Shown here one piece after another: positions 1 through 8,096 of a DNA stretch of 8,964 bases. Position 1 is the first letter of the stretch; each line of letters opens with the position of its first letter. The notes beneath the pieces are model-generated. The model was given only the letters and a program-made list of their open reading frames with translations, ran no database searches and had not been told where the DNA came from. Both the position numbers and the translations under genes were made by a program. This DNA is from Corallococcus sp. (GTDB taxonomy: Bacteria > Bacillota > Clostridia > Christensenellales > CAG-314). The stretch lies in contig JAMPHX010000053.1 in the NCBI GenBank assembly GCA_023663205.1, forward strand, positions 1 through 8,964. The letters are read 5' to 3'.

Positions 1-547
1 TACCGATAGCAACAAGTTTACGCAAAGCCTGAGACATCAAACGCGCTTGCAGTCCTATGTGCGAATCCCCCATATCGCCTTCCAACTCTGCTTTGGGAGT
101 AAGTGCCGCAACAGAGTCAACTACAATCAAATCGATTGCGTTGCTTCTTACGAGGTAGTCGACAATTTCCAACGCTTGCTCGCCGTTGTCCGGTTGCGAT
201 AAGTAAAGTTCATCAAGATTGATTCCCAAATTTGCAGCATATACGGGATCCAATGCTTGTTCCGCATCTATAAAAGCCGCTGTACCGCCCATCTTTTGCA
301 CTTGAGCAATCACATGCAAAGTAACGGTAGTCTTACCGGAAGATTCGGGACCGTATATTTCTACTATTCTACCGCGAGGCAGACCGCCGACACCGAGAGC
401 CAAATCCAGTGTTATACATCCGGTTGGAATTACCTCAATCTGACGGGTAGCGGCAACCGAACCGAGTTTCATAATAGCGCCTTTACCAAATTCTTTTTCG
501 ATTTGTAAAATTGCTTGTTCTAATGCTTTCTTTTTTTCATCTGTCAT
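1..547 (-). CDS. recA: Recombinase RecA, N-terminal 182 codons (3' end cut by window edge)
   Basis: RecA forms ATP-dependent filaments on single-stranded DNA, drives homologous strand exchange and triggers LexA self-cleavage in the cytoplasm. Reading from the ATG at 547-545, the translation matches RecA along its whole visible length: the N-terminal oligomerisation helix (residues about 3-27), Walker A GPESSGKT at 66-73, the FIDAE segment with catalytic Glu96, the Walker B strand LIVVD ending at Asp144, and the MGDSHIGLQARLMSQALRKL stretch leading into loop L1 (about 159-178). Numbering matches E. coli RecA without gaps. Position 97, His in E. coli, is Gln here. The start is set by GGAG 10 nt upstream. 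It follows cinA by 24 bp with no terminator between, so it is probably co-transcribed with it. No convincing LexA box is visible upstream. The rest of the protein (L2, C-terminal domain) lies outside the window. Confidence 0.97.
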   Translation of the reverse strand, partial: MTDEKKKALEQAILQIEKEFGKGAIMKLGSVAATRQIEVIPTGCITLDLALGVGGLPRGRIVEIYGPESSGKTTVTLHVIAQVQKMGGTAAFIDAEQALDPVYAANLGINLDELYLSQPDNGEQALEIVDYLVRSNAIDLIVVDSVAALTPKAELEGDMGDSHIGLQARLMSQALRKLVAIG

Positions 548-571
548 TGTTCTGCTTCTCCATATAATAAT

Positions 572-1747
572 TTATTTTGTCTTTATAGCCTTCAACAGCA
601 GGTATAGCGCACTGTTGGTTGCTTGCATACGTATTTGTTCTCTATTGCCCTGAAAGATATTTTTAAATACCCTGATGCCGTGAGGTGACCCTATTGCTAT
701 ATAACACAGTCCAACAGGCAATCCGCGCTCGGCAGTCGGGCCGGCATAGCCTGTTGTTGCAATCGAAAAGTCGACGCCGCTTTTCAATAAATTTTTTGCC
801 ATTTCGCGGGCTACTTCATTTGAAACGACACCGCATCTGTCAATCAAATGTGGATTTATTCCAAGTCTTTTGCATTTGGACTCTACCGTATATGTAACCA
901 CACCTTCAAACAACACTTTGCTGGCACCGGGAACTTCCACTAATTTGTCGGTAATTAGCCCTCCCGTTAAAGATTCTGCCACGGCGACGCGCTTGTGAAT
1001 ACTTGTAAGTAAATTTACCACAAGGTCTTGCAACTTGCAATTGGAGTCGGCATACAAATAATCTCCGAAATCTTTCTTTATGGCATTATCAAAAGCATTT
1101 ATCATTTGCCGTCCTGCCGATTGCTTAAAAGTGACAGTCAAATTCGAATCCAAATAATCGTCGGTTTCGCATTTGTAACTGACAAATTTGGAATTACTGA
1201 ATTTTTCTATTCTATCCAAAATATCCGATTTGGATAATGCAAAAATTTTGTAGTTATTTACCGAACACTGCGGATAAATTTTATACACTGCTTTTTCGAT
1301 ATATGTTTTGTAAATAATATCTACAATTTCGAGCGAGTCAGGCAGAATAAATACGGAAACCTTGTTGTATTCGCCGTAACAAGCATTTTGAGTCGCATCT
1401 ATTATCGAATAATGCACAAAGTTTTCAGGCAATGCGCAGACCTTATCAAGCACATATTGAGGAGGCAAGGGTTGATTTGTGTCGGCATAGTACTTTTCAA
1501 TACTCTTTTCGGCATGTTTGTCATAAAACATAGGAACCGAAAAACATTCGGCAAACTGTCTTTTGAGTTCGGCTGTTTTGCCCACAAACAATATAATATC
1601 CGATGTTTTCATTGCCATAGAACTTTGTGCATTTACGGCATCGTTTCCGTTTGCAACAATAACGGCAATGTCTATCAAATTTGCGGACAATTTGTCACGC
1701 AGATACCGCGTGGCGGCATAGTACTCTTGTGAGATAATGGATATCAT
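572..1747 (-). CDS. cinA: CinA-family protein: intact C-terminal NMN amidohydrolase (PncC) domain, degenerate N-terminal COG1058 domain
   Basis: The C-terminal domain (about residues 240-391) is a clear CinA/PncC nicotinamide-nucleotide amidohydrolase, the family that converts NMN to nicotinate mononucleotide in pyridine nucleotide salvage. Visible hallmarks are ESLTGG (258-263, with the presumed nucleophile Ser259), VPGASKV (272-278), VVTYTVESK (283-291, conserved Tyr and Lys), VVSNEVAREMA (307-317) and the TTGYAGP loop (331-337). The 391-aa length is slightly below usual full-length CinA (about 410-420). The N-terminal half can be threaded onto the MoaB-like COG1058 domain (helix near 10-20, strand SDIILFVG 49-56, strand VSVFILP 130-136). 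However, the usual GTELLLG loop after the first strand is deleted and the GGLGPTxDD motif is replaced by FVGKTAELKR. ADP-ribose pyrophosphatase activity, reported for this domain elsewhere, is therefore doubtful. The ATG overlaps the pgsA stop by 4 bp (ATGA), with GAGG 10 nt upstream, indicating translational coupling. Confidence 0.92.
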   Translation of the reverse strand: MISIISQEYYAATRYLRDKLSANLIDIAVIVANGNDAVNAQSSMAMKTSDIILFVGKTAELKRQFAECFSVPMFYDKHAEKSIEKYYADTNQPLPPQYVLDKVCALPENFVHYSIIDATQNACYGEYNKVSVFILPDSLEIVDIIYKTYIEKAVYKIYPQCSVNNYKIFALSKSDILDRIEKFSNSKFVSYKCETDDYLDSNLTVTFKQSAGRQMINAFDNAIKKDFGDYLYADSNCKLQDLVVNLLTSIHKRVAVAESLTGGLITDKLVEVPGASKVLFEGVVTYTVESKCKRLGINPHLIDRCGVVSNEVAREMAKNLLKSGVDFSIATTGYAGPTAERGLPVGLCYIAIGSPHGIRVFKNIFQGNREQIRMQATNSALYLLLKAIKTK

Positions 1748-2355
1748 TTGTCGGATTCCTCACCGGCGAATACGTTTTTGTTTTGAATAAGATAGATAAT
1801 TCCCGACACTATTGTCATTATCGTGGCAAGCACAAAAGCGACAATGGCAATCCACCACATTACGTTATAGAAAGATTCGGGCAAAATTGCGTCTAAATCT
1901 CGCGCTTTCAATATAATAAGAGCGGGCAACGCGATATCTTGCAAAACTGTTTTGACTTTCCCGAAAACATTTGCAGCAACAACTTTTCCTTTGGCAGCGG
2001 CAATTTGTCTTATGGCGGAAACCAGCAACTCCCTGCCGATAATAACCGCGGCACAAACCGCCAACAGTATATACGACCATTCAAAATACGTATTTTTCAA
2101 TGCGTCGGTTGCAACTACGGCAAATAACGCGGCGCAAACCAGTAATTTATCTGCAATAGGGTCAAGCAGTTTGCCCAAATCTGTCACCAAATTTCGTTTG
2201 CGGGCAATATATCCGTCTAAAAAATCGGTAAATGCCGCCAATACAAAAACCGCAAATGCAGCATATGGGGCAAATGCAAACGGCAAGAAGTATAAAGCCA
2301 AAAATATCGGAATCATCGCAATACGAAGCAATGACAATTTGTTCGGTAAATTCAA
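1744..2355 (-). CDS. pgsA: CDP-diacylglycerol--glycerol-3-phosphate 3-phosphatidyltransferase
   Basis: PgsA transfers the phosphatidyl group from CDP-diacylglycerol to glycerol-3-phosphate, the committed step to phosphatidylglycerol in the cytoplasmic membrane. The full CDP-alcohol phosphotransferase signature is present: Asp44, Asp47-Gly48, Ala51-Arg52, Gly61, Asp65 and Asp69, with the family spacing. The protein (203 aa, normal for the family) is largely hydrophobic, with membrane segments near residues 8-30, 31-45, 70-84, 94-115, 138-150 and 165-191. The start is TTG (2355-2353), which overlaps the rimO stop by 4 bp (TTGA). AGGAG lies 10 nt upstream within the end of rimO, and no better start is available. 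Placement just before cinA and recA is typical of Bacillota. Confidence 0.96.
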   Translation of the reverse strand: MNLPNKLSLLRIAMIPIFLALYFLPFAFAPYAAFAVFVLAAFTDFLDGYIARKRNLVTDLGKLLDPIADKLLVCAALFAVVATDALKNTYFEWSYILLAVCAAVIIGRELLVSAIRQIAAAKGKVVAANVFGKVKTVLQDIALPALIILKARDLDAILPESFYNVMWWIAIVAFVLATIMTIVSGIIYLIQNKNVFAGEESDK

Positions 2356-3686
2356 TTTACTTTATCTCCTATTAAATCGTATTCGAGCGCATCGGTAATT
2401 TTAACTTTTACAAAACTACCCGCGCTTAAAGGTGTTTTGGAATTGATATAGACATTTCCGTCGATTTCAGGTGCCATAAATTCAGTTCTGCCGAGATAAA
2501 CGTATGAATCTTTGTTGTTTTCGACAAACTCATCTACAATGCACTCGTAAATTTTTCCTAAACAAGCACAGTTGAGTTCTCGCAAAATTTTCGATTGTAT
2601 TTCGTAAAGTTTGCGCACTCTGCTGTTTTTCGTACGGGTAGATATTTGATTGGGAAATTTTGCCGCCGGAGTACCGTCTTCGCGTGAATATGCAAAAAAT
2701 CCTACGTTACGTAATTTGTATTTTTTCAAAAATTCCGCTACTTCACAGTGTGCTTCCAATGTTTCTTGCGGAAATCCGCAAATGAATGTAGACCTTACAT
2801 ATATTTGCGGTTTAATGTCGGCTATTTTTTCAAATAAGTTGCAAATCTGAGATTTTACCGCGCGTCTGTTCATATTCTTTAAGACACCGTCGTTTATGTG
2901 TTGTAACGGAATATCTATATATTTTGCCACTTTGTTGTTGTTTGCGATTTCATACAACAATTGGTCGGTAACTAATTCGGGATAACAATACAGTAATCTA
3001 ATCCAATGTATACCGTCTATTTCCGACAATTTACGTATCAATTCCACTAACATTATTTTACGGTAAATGTCTTTGCCGTAATTGGTAACGTCTTGCGCTA
3101 CCAAAATAATTTCTTTTATGCCCGACTTAGCCAAATTGACCGCCTCGTCAACAATATCATCCATAGGTCTGGAACGATAATATCCGCGAATATGCGGAAT
3201 CAAACAGTATGAACAAAAGTTATTGCAACCGTCGGCAATTTTTATGTAAGCATAGTGACTTGGGGTAGTAAGTACTCTGTCACCTGCCGTAATGCATTTG
3301 GAATTTTCCGTAAGTATTTTTTGTCTATGTTGAAGCGATTTTTCTATAATTTCAACAATATTGTCATAATCGTTAGTTCCTATCACGCAATCGGCTTCGG
3401 TCAAATGTTCAAAAACTTCTTCGCCGAACTTTTGACCGAGACATCCTGTAACAATCAAACATTGACAATTACCGTTTGCTTTGTACTCGGACATTTCCAA
3501 TATGGTGTCTATCGATTCTTTCCGCGCTGCCTCGATAAAGGCACAGGTGTTTACGATGAGTATATCCGCTTCCAACGGATTATTTACTATTTGATATCCG
3601 GCTGTTTTCAACTTCGCCAGCATACACTCGGTGTCCACTCTGTTTTTGTCACAGCCGAGAGATACTACGCCTACTTTTTTTGTCAT
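2352..3686 (-). CDS. rimO: Ribosomal protein S12 methylthiotransferase RimO (radical SAM)
   Basis: RimO adds a methylthio group to a conserved aspartate of ribosomal protein S12, using two [4Fe-4S] clusters. The N-terminal UPF0004 domain carries the three auxiliary-cluster cysteines, Cys12 (SLGCDKNRVD), Cys48 (NTCAF) and Cys82 (TGCLGQ). The radical SAM domain carries CNNFCSYC with Cys154, Cys158 and Cys161, followed by the PHIRGYYRSRP stretch and QDVTNYGKDIY, both characteristic of RimO rather than the tRNA enzyme MiaB. A C-terminal TRAM domain spans roughly residues 370-440. Length (444 aa) is normal. The ATG at 3686-3684 has AGGAAG 8 nt upstream and begins 3 bp after the ftsK stop. The gene ends overlapping pgsA by 4 bp, so the two are probably translationally coupled. 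Confidence 0.96.
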   Translation of the reverse strand: MTKKVGVVSLGCDKNRVDTECMLAKLKTAGYQIVNNPLEADILIVNTCAFIEAARKESIDTILEMSEYKANGNCQCLIVTGCLGQKFGEEVFEHLTEADCVIGTNDYDNIVEIIEKSLQHRQKILTENSKCITAGDRVLTTPSHYAYIKIADGCNNFCSYCLIPHIRGYYRSRPMDDIVDEAVNLAKSGIKEIILVAQDVTNYGKDIYRKIMLVELIRKLSEIDGIHWIRLLYCYPELVTDQLLYEIANNNKVAKYIDIPLQHINDGVLKNMNRRAVKSQICNLFEKIADIKPQIYVRSTFICGFPQETLEAHCEVAEFLKKYKLRNVGFFAYSREDGTPAAKFPNQISTRTKNSRVRKLYEIQSKILRELNCACLGKIYECIVDEFVENNKDSYVYLGRTEFMAPEIDGNVYINSKTPLSAGSFVKVKITDALEYDLIGDKVN

Positions 3687-3689
3687 ACG

Positions 3690-6611
3690 TCAATCTTCCT
3701 GTTCGGGGAATAGTCTGTCTAAATCTTCCAAAGACACCAGCACCCGTCTCGGTTTTGAGCCGGTTTCGTTTGCGGGCAATTCTTCAACGTAGCCGAGTGT
3801 TTGTAATGTTTCGAATATCTTTCCTGCACGGTTAAATCCGACGTTCAGCGAGCGCTGTATCGAAGCAATAGATGCTTTACCGCCGTTACGTTCCAACCAA
3901 AATTTCAACGCTTTCTTGCAATACGGGTCAATTTGCGTTTCCTTGGGTGCATCGCCCTTGCTTGGAGTCGGTTCTTCGACTGGCACTTGCTTGGAAACGA
4001 ATATTGCATTTGCAACGTCATCTTGGAAATATACTTCGTTTTGCGCAGTGCAATACTCAACCAACGAACGGATTTCGTCATTAGATACATATGCGCCCTG
4101 CACACGCGCTAATGTTGGCGAACCGCTATCCATTAGTAGCATATCGCCGCGCCCCAGTAACTTTTCGGCGCCGGCACCGTCCAGAATAGTCTTGCTGTCT
4201 GCAAATGAAGCAACTTTAAGCGCCATTCTGCACGGCAAGTTGGCTTTTATCGTACCGGTTATAATATCAACGCTGGGACGCTGAGTTGCAAGAACTATAT
4301 GGATACCGGCAGCACGTGATTTTTGTGCCAATCGCATTATCTTGGCTTCAAATGCCTTTTTGCTGGAAGCCATCAAGTCTGCAAGTTCGTCAACGACCAG
4401 TACCAAATACGGCAGTTTCTGCACGTATTTAGGGTTAATACGTTGATTATATTCGGTAATGTTACCCACATGGTTATCACGAAACAATTGGTAACGCGCT
4501 TCCATTTCGTTTATCAAATAGTCCATACCTGCAAGCGCATCTTGTACAGTAGTTATCGCTTCGCTGGTAAGCAAATGTGGCGAACCGTTGTATCTTGACA
4601 ATTCTACAAATTTGGGGTCAACCATAATGAAGCGCAGATACTCAGGCGAATATTTGTACATCATACTGACAATCATACAGTTAAGACATACGCTTTTTCC
4701 CGAACCGGTAGTTCCCGCAACAAGTAAGTGTGGCATATCGGCAAGGTCGGCAACTACTATTTTTCCTGAAATTTCCTGCCCTATTGCAAAACTCAATTTG
4801 CCTTTTGCATTGTTAAATTCTTGCGATTCCAAAATGGTACGTAACATAACGGGACGTTTCTCTTTGTTTGCCACTTCGATTCCCACTAAATTACTGCCGG
4901 GAACGGGGGCTTCGATTCTGATGTCGTCCTTTGCTTCCAAACAACTCTTCAAGTCGTCGGCGTAACTGTTAAACACCGACATTCTGGTTTTTTCGGAGAG
5001 CACTCTGAACAAATACCTTGTTACGGATGGCCCGACAATCGGTTCCAAGGCTTCTGTCTTAATTCCGAATACGGCAAGTTTATTAACAATTGCCGCCGCC
5101 GCTTTGGCTCGCGAAGAACTGTCAGTGTCTATACGCAACTCTTCGTCGTTAAGCAATGAAACGGGCGGCTTTTGATATTCCAGATAATGATGAACCGATT
5201 CTTTCTGCTTTTCAAGTTTTTCGGTTTCAACTATATTGAAACCCAACTGCTGTCCGCCGTTTACCGGAGTTTCAACAGGAACAACTGTATATTTTTCTTT
5301 GGTTTGAGATGGCTTATTTTCGGATACTGCTTCGATTACAGGCATTTGAGGCTGTTCCGGCGCATCAAGCGGTTCAGGTTCGGGCGTAGACAATCCTTCA
5401 TTGTCGTCTTGCTTTTCAAAAATCTGTTCTGCATCCGTCGACACGGGCATAGCAGCAATAGGAACGGTAGGCATATCCGACGACGAAACTCCTTCGCTTT
5501 TACTATCCGAATCGTCAGAGGCAGTAAAAACTTCAATTGGGTCTACCGGTGCTTGCGCTTTTTCTGTTGTTTCAAATTTATCGCGAATATTATCATCCAC
5601 ATTAAGCCATGAAGCATCGTAACGCGGTTTTTCCGTTTTGACTTCGCGGTTCTCGGGGAATGTGGGGGCAACAATGAAATCCTCGTCGGAATTGTCAAAA
5701 AACGCGCTGCCTGCGGATTTGGGAAGGGTATCCTTGTCCTCTTCGTCAAACAGTATTGATTTTGCGGTTTGGGCTGATGGGCGGAACTCGTCCCGAGCGG
5801 CACTATCGTTTGAATAACCGTTCAAAATCGATTGTGACGCTGTTGCGTAATTTGAAGAAGGCATCGGAGTCGGAGTTTGAGTTTCTGTATTGTTTTTGCC
5901 GATATCGTAATCTTCTTCAAACAGTATTTTCATTGCATTTGCCCGTTGCGATGCGCGCGAATTGACAACGCTTTGCATAGTTTCTCCCGAAGGTACGGAG
6001 TCGTCTTCTACTACCAGATTTTCGCGTGCGCGAATATCCTCTTCCGTTTTTAATACGGGCAATGCGCGTTTGCTGTGCAACACCAACCTGTGCGATGCGT
6101 AATCGTAGAAAAAGTTTACGGCAAAAAATATTGTTACCGCCAACGCGATAAACAATAATACAGATGCTCCCCAAATTGTCAATACCGATTGAAATGCATA
6201 GGAAACAGAGCCCAAAACAACGCCTCCGAAAGTTGGCATTTTGTAATAATCGTAACAGTATGCGGCATATTGCTCAAAAGTCAATCCGTCGATTTTGGTA
6301 AGAAATACAGTGGAAAACATATGCACAAGCAAAGTTACAACCACATACATGGCAACAAAATTTATGACGTACTTTGTGGGCAAAACTATTCGTCTGCCGG
6401 AAAGATATAAACTACAACCCAATATGAGCGCAATCAGCGCTCCGAATATGGAAATGCCGAAACTGCCGACAAAAAAGTTGCAAAATGCACGCATCGCTCC
6501 GGAAAAATATCTCCCGCAAAAAGCAAGGATAATTAACAGGGCAGAAACGGCAATAGTTATAATGCAACCTATTTTTACGCCATTGACGTTTTTACTTTTA
6601 CTTTTTTTCAT
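3690..6611 (-). CDS. ftsK: DNA translocase FtsK/SpoIIIE family
   Basis: This is a septum-anchored, ATP-driven double-stranded DNA pump that clears chromosomes through the division (or sporulation) septum. Of 973 residues, 1-172 form an integral membrane domain with about four segments (near 14-36, 47-71, 81-104 and 131-168). Residues 175-470 are a Ser/Pro/Glu/Asp-rich low-complexity linker. The alpha/beta motor follows (about 480-875), with Walker A GTTGSGKS at 633-640, VDPKFVELSRYNGSPHLL near 664-681, Walker B ending Asp741-Glu742, and ATQRPSVDIITG at 775-786. The C-terminal gamma winged helix (about 896-962; KASIASIQRSLNVGFNRAG) normally reads polarity sequences on the chromosome. The long linker is more FtsK-like than the shorter B. 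subtilis SpoIIIE, but a sporulation role cannot be judged from sequence. An in-frame stop lies just upstream of the ATG, so this is the first possible start. Its ribosome site is weak: GGGAG sits 14 nt away. It is the first gene of the ftsK-rimO-pgsA-cinA-recA operon. Confidence 0.96.
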   Translation of the reverse strand: MKKSKSKNVNGVKIGCIITIAVSALLIILAFCGRYFSGAMRAFCNFFVGSFGISIFGALIALILGCSLYLSGRRIVLPTKYVINFVAMYVVVTLLVHMFSTVFLTKIDGLTFEQYAAYCYDYYKMPTFGGVVLGSVSYAFQSVLTIWGASVLLFIALAVTIFFAVNFFYDYASHRLVLHSKRALPVLKTEEDIRARENLVVEDDSVPSGETMQSVVNSRASQRANAMKILFEEDYDIGKNNTETQTPTPMPSSNYATASQSILNGYSNDSAARDEFRPSAQTAKSILFDEEDKDTLPKSAGSAFFDNSDEDFIVAPTFPENREVKTEKPRYDASWLNVDDNIRDKFETTEKAQAPVDPIEVFTASDDSDSKSEGVSSSDMPTVPIAAMPVSTDAEQIFEKQDDNEGLSTPEPEPLDAPEQPQMPVIEAVSENKPSQTKEKYTVVPVETPVNGGQQLGFNIVETEKLEKQKESVHHYLEYQKPPVSLLNDEELRIDTDSSSRAKAAAAIVNKLAVFGIKTEALEPIVGPSVTRYLFRVLSEKTRMSVFNSYADDLKSCLEAKDDIRIEAPVPGSNLVGIEVANKEKRPVMLRTILESQEFNNAKGKLSFAIGQEISGKIVVADLADMPHLLVAGTTGSGKSVCLNCMIVSMMYKYSPEYLRFIMVDPKFVELSRYNGSPHLLTSEAITTVQDALAGMDYLINEMEARYQLFRDNHVGNITEYNQRINPKYVQKLPYLVLVVDELADLMASSKKAFEAKIMRLAQKSRAAGIHIVLATQRPSVDIITGTIKANLPCRMALKVASFADSKTILDGAGAEKLLGRGDMLLMDSGSPTLARVQGAYVSNDEIRSLVEYCTAQNEVYFQDDVANAIFVSKQVPVEEPTPSKGDAPKETQIDPYCKKALKFWLERNGGKASIASIQRSLNVGFNRAGKIFETLQTLGYVEELPANETGSKPRRVLVSLEDLDRLFPEQED

Positions 6612-6674
6612 AAACCGATTTTATTCTCCCGCACGACGCCGTATATTTGCGTTTATCGAAATATAACCAAAGTA

Positions 6675-6690
6675 TTGCCTTAAAAGGCAA
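6675..6690. repeat. Palindrome TTGCCTT-AA-AAGGCAA in the ftsK leader
   Basis: Two perfect 7-bp inverted arms are separated by 2 bp, about 30-45 nt downstream of the start point implied by the ftsK promoter. No run of T follows on either strand, so it does not look like a terminator. The form fits a dimeric regulator's operator, or a small stem in the mRNA leader. It does not match the Bacillota LexA box. The regulator, if any, is unknown. Confidence 0.45.
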
Positions 6691-6724
6691 AAATATATTT
6701 CGTATGAATTTTATAATTAAAGAT

Positions 6725-6754
6725 ATTATACAACACCATCGACATATTTTGCAA
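6725..6754 (-). promoter_or_regulatory. Predicted sigma-A-type promoter for the ftsK operon
   Basis: On the minus strand a perfect -10 box TATAAT (6730-6725) lies 18 bp downstream of a -35-like TTGCAA (6754-6749; 4 of 6 consensus bases). Transcription would start near 6718, giving a leader of roughly 106 nt before the ftsK ATG. The surrounding gap is AT-rich and lies just after the terminator of the upstream gene, which is where an operon promoter is expected. An unaided sequence match only. Confidence 0.6.
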
Positions 6755-6781
6755 GCATACAGACAAGAATTTTTTAGATTA

Positions 6782-6815
6782 ACAAAAGTGGGAATCCTTT
6801 GTCGAATTCCCACAT
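6782..6815 (-). terminator. Intrinsic terminator after the M16 protease gene
   Basis: Perfect 8-bp arms GTGGGAAT (6813-6806 read on the minus strand) and ATTCCCAC (6795-6788) enclose a 10-nt loop and are followed by TTTT on the minus strand. It starts about 18 nt past the protease stop codon and precedes the ftsK promoter, so it separates the two transcription units. The T run is short, so some read-through into ftsK is possible. Confidence 0.65.
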
Positions 6816-6830
6816 AAATTTAACAGAAAA

Positions 6831-8096
6831 TCAAATCCGCATTTTTGATATCAAATCAAATTGATTGTTTTCTTTTCCGACATAGCATGAAGAATAACCA
6901 TTGCCCATAATTTTGCGTATCAATGCATTGACTTGTTCGACACTTATTCTTTGGGTTGCTGCCACACGCTTTTCCATATCAAAAACCTTGTTCAGTTTAA
7001 GCATATTGCGCCCGTAGGTAGTCATAACCGTCATGGTATTTTCCAATCCCATATATGCTCCGTTTGTCATTTGAGCCTTGGCGCGGGCAAGTTCCGCTTC
7101 CGTTATTCCTTCATCAACAAACTTTTTCAGTTCCTCTTGCAGCAACTTTGTTAAATCGGTCAAGTTCTCGGGATTTGTTCCGCAATAAATTTCAAGGTAA
7201 CCGGTATTGCTATATACCGACGGAAAACTGTAAACCGAATAGGCATAGCCGTTTTTCTCACGTATAGACTGAAACAATCTGCTCGACATTCCTCCGCCGA
7301 GAATATTGGACAGCAACGAAAAGATACGCGCCTCCTCCTCATTTTCCATAGAAACTCCCGAATAGGCAAGCGATATGTGAGATTGCTCGGTATCTTTGAA
7401 TTTGTACAAAAATTTTCCTGCGGTGAAAGTCGAATTTTCTTCTTTGTTTACTGCCGAGTATTTGCTTTTGAAATTGTTTTCAAAGTATCTTTCAATCAAG
7501 GTGTCAAGGTTATCTATATCGAAATTGCCTGCTACCGAAATTACCGTATTGCTCGGCACATAGTATTTTTCCTTGAAATTTAATATACTATGCCTGTCAG
7601 AATATTTGATATTTTCAGCAGAACCGACAATGGTTTGCCCGAGTTGTTGATTAAAATATGCCGCTTCTGCAATTAGGTCCTGACAAACATCCTCGGGCAT
7701 ATCGAGTCCCATGTTTATTTCTTCAATTACCACGTTTTTTTCGCGCTGTATTTCCTTTTCGTCAAATTGCGAATTAAAATACATATCCGATAGCAAATCT
7801 ATACAATTTTCCAAATCCGTGCTTGCGCTTTTGGTATAAAAACACGTATTGTCTTTGGACGTAAAGGCATTCAATTGCGCACCGATATTGTCCATATCTT
7901 CGGAAATTTGATAAGCGCTTCTACGCGTAGTTCCTTTAAACATTAAATGTTCGATAAAGTGCGAATAACCGTTGACAGATTTGTCTTCTCGTATACTTCC
8001 GACATTTACGTATATCCCCAAGCACACCGTATACAATGACGGCATATGTTTTGCTACAAGCCTCAGTCCGCTTTTATATGTTTTACTGTACTCCAT
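6831..8096 (-). CDS. mlpA: M16 family zinc metalloprotease (MlpA/mitochondrial processing peptidase-like)
   Basis: This is a single-chain M16B peptidase of 421 aa, close to the usual length of about 410-430. The inverted zinc motif HFIEH (His46, Glu49, His50) is followed 76 residues later by the third ligand, Glu126, in VVIEEINM, so the catalytic set is complete. The second half carries the LGGGMSSRLFQSIREKNGYAYSVYS-type segment (around residues 270-295) typical of active processing-peptidase subunits. No signal peptide is seen, so it is probably cytoplasmic. The B. subtilis counterpart MlpA (YmxG) also lies directly after ylxY, which supports the symbol. Physiological substrates are not evident. 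The ATG at 8096 has AGGAGG 4 nt upstream, and the upstream gene's stop codon sits inside that ribosome site (8-bp gap), so the two were built as one operon. Confidence 0.93.
   Translation of the reverse strand: MEYSKTYKSGLRLVAKHMPSLYTVCLGIYVNVGSIREDKSVNGYSHFIEHLMFKGTTRRSAYQISEDMDNIGAQLNAFTSKDNTCFYTKSASTDLENCIDLLSDMYFNSQFDEKEIQREKNVVIEEINMGLDMPEDVCQDLIAEAAYFNQQLGQTIVGSAENIKYSDRHSILNFKEKYYVPSNTVISVAGNFDIDNLDTLIERYFENNFKSKYSAVNKEENSTFTAGKFLYKFKDTEQSHISLAYSGVSMENEEEARIFSLLSNILGGGMSSRLFQSIREKNGYAYSVYSFPSVYSNTGYLEIYCGTNPENLTDLTKLLQEELKKFVDEGITEAELARAKAQMTNGAYMGLENTMTVMTTYGRNMLKLNKVFDMEKRVAATQRISVEQVNALIRKIMGNGYSSCYVGKENNQFDLISKMRI

Noticed and set aside
620..645. Possible LexA box (GAACAAATACGT, minus strand) upstream of recA
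   Set aside because: Only the left half matches GAAC-N4-GTTC, and the site lies inside cinA well before recA, so it is not supportable.
1952..2398. Plus-strand 148-codon frame opposite pgsA
   Set aside because: Its Ala/Asn-rich product is the reverse complement of a strongly conserved membrane enzyme gene with a full catalytic motif.
5172..5612. Plus-strand frames opposite the FtsK linker
   Set aside because: Their Phe/Arg-rich products are produced by the low-complexity acidic linker read in reverse. There is no independent support.
6598..6813. Minus-strand open frame of 71 codons between the M16 protease and ftsK
   Set aside because: It overlaps the predicted terminator, promoter, leader and ftsK start in another frame. 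Its product is AT-driven Ile/Lys/Cys-rich sequence with no recognisable features.
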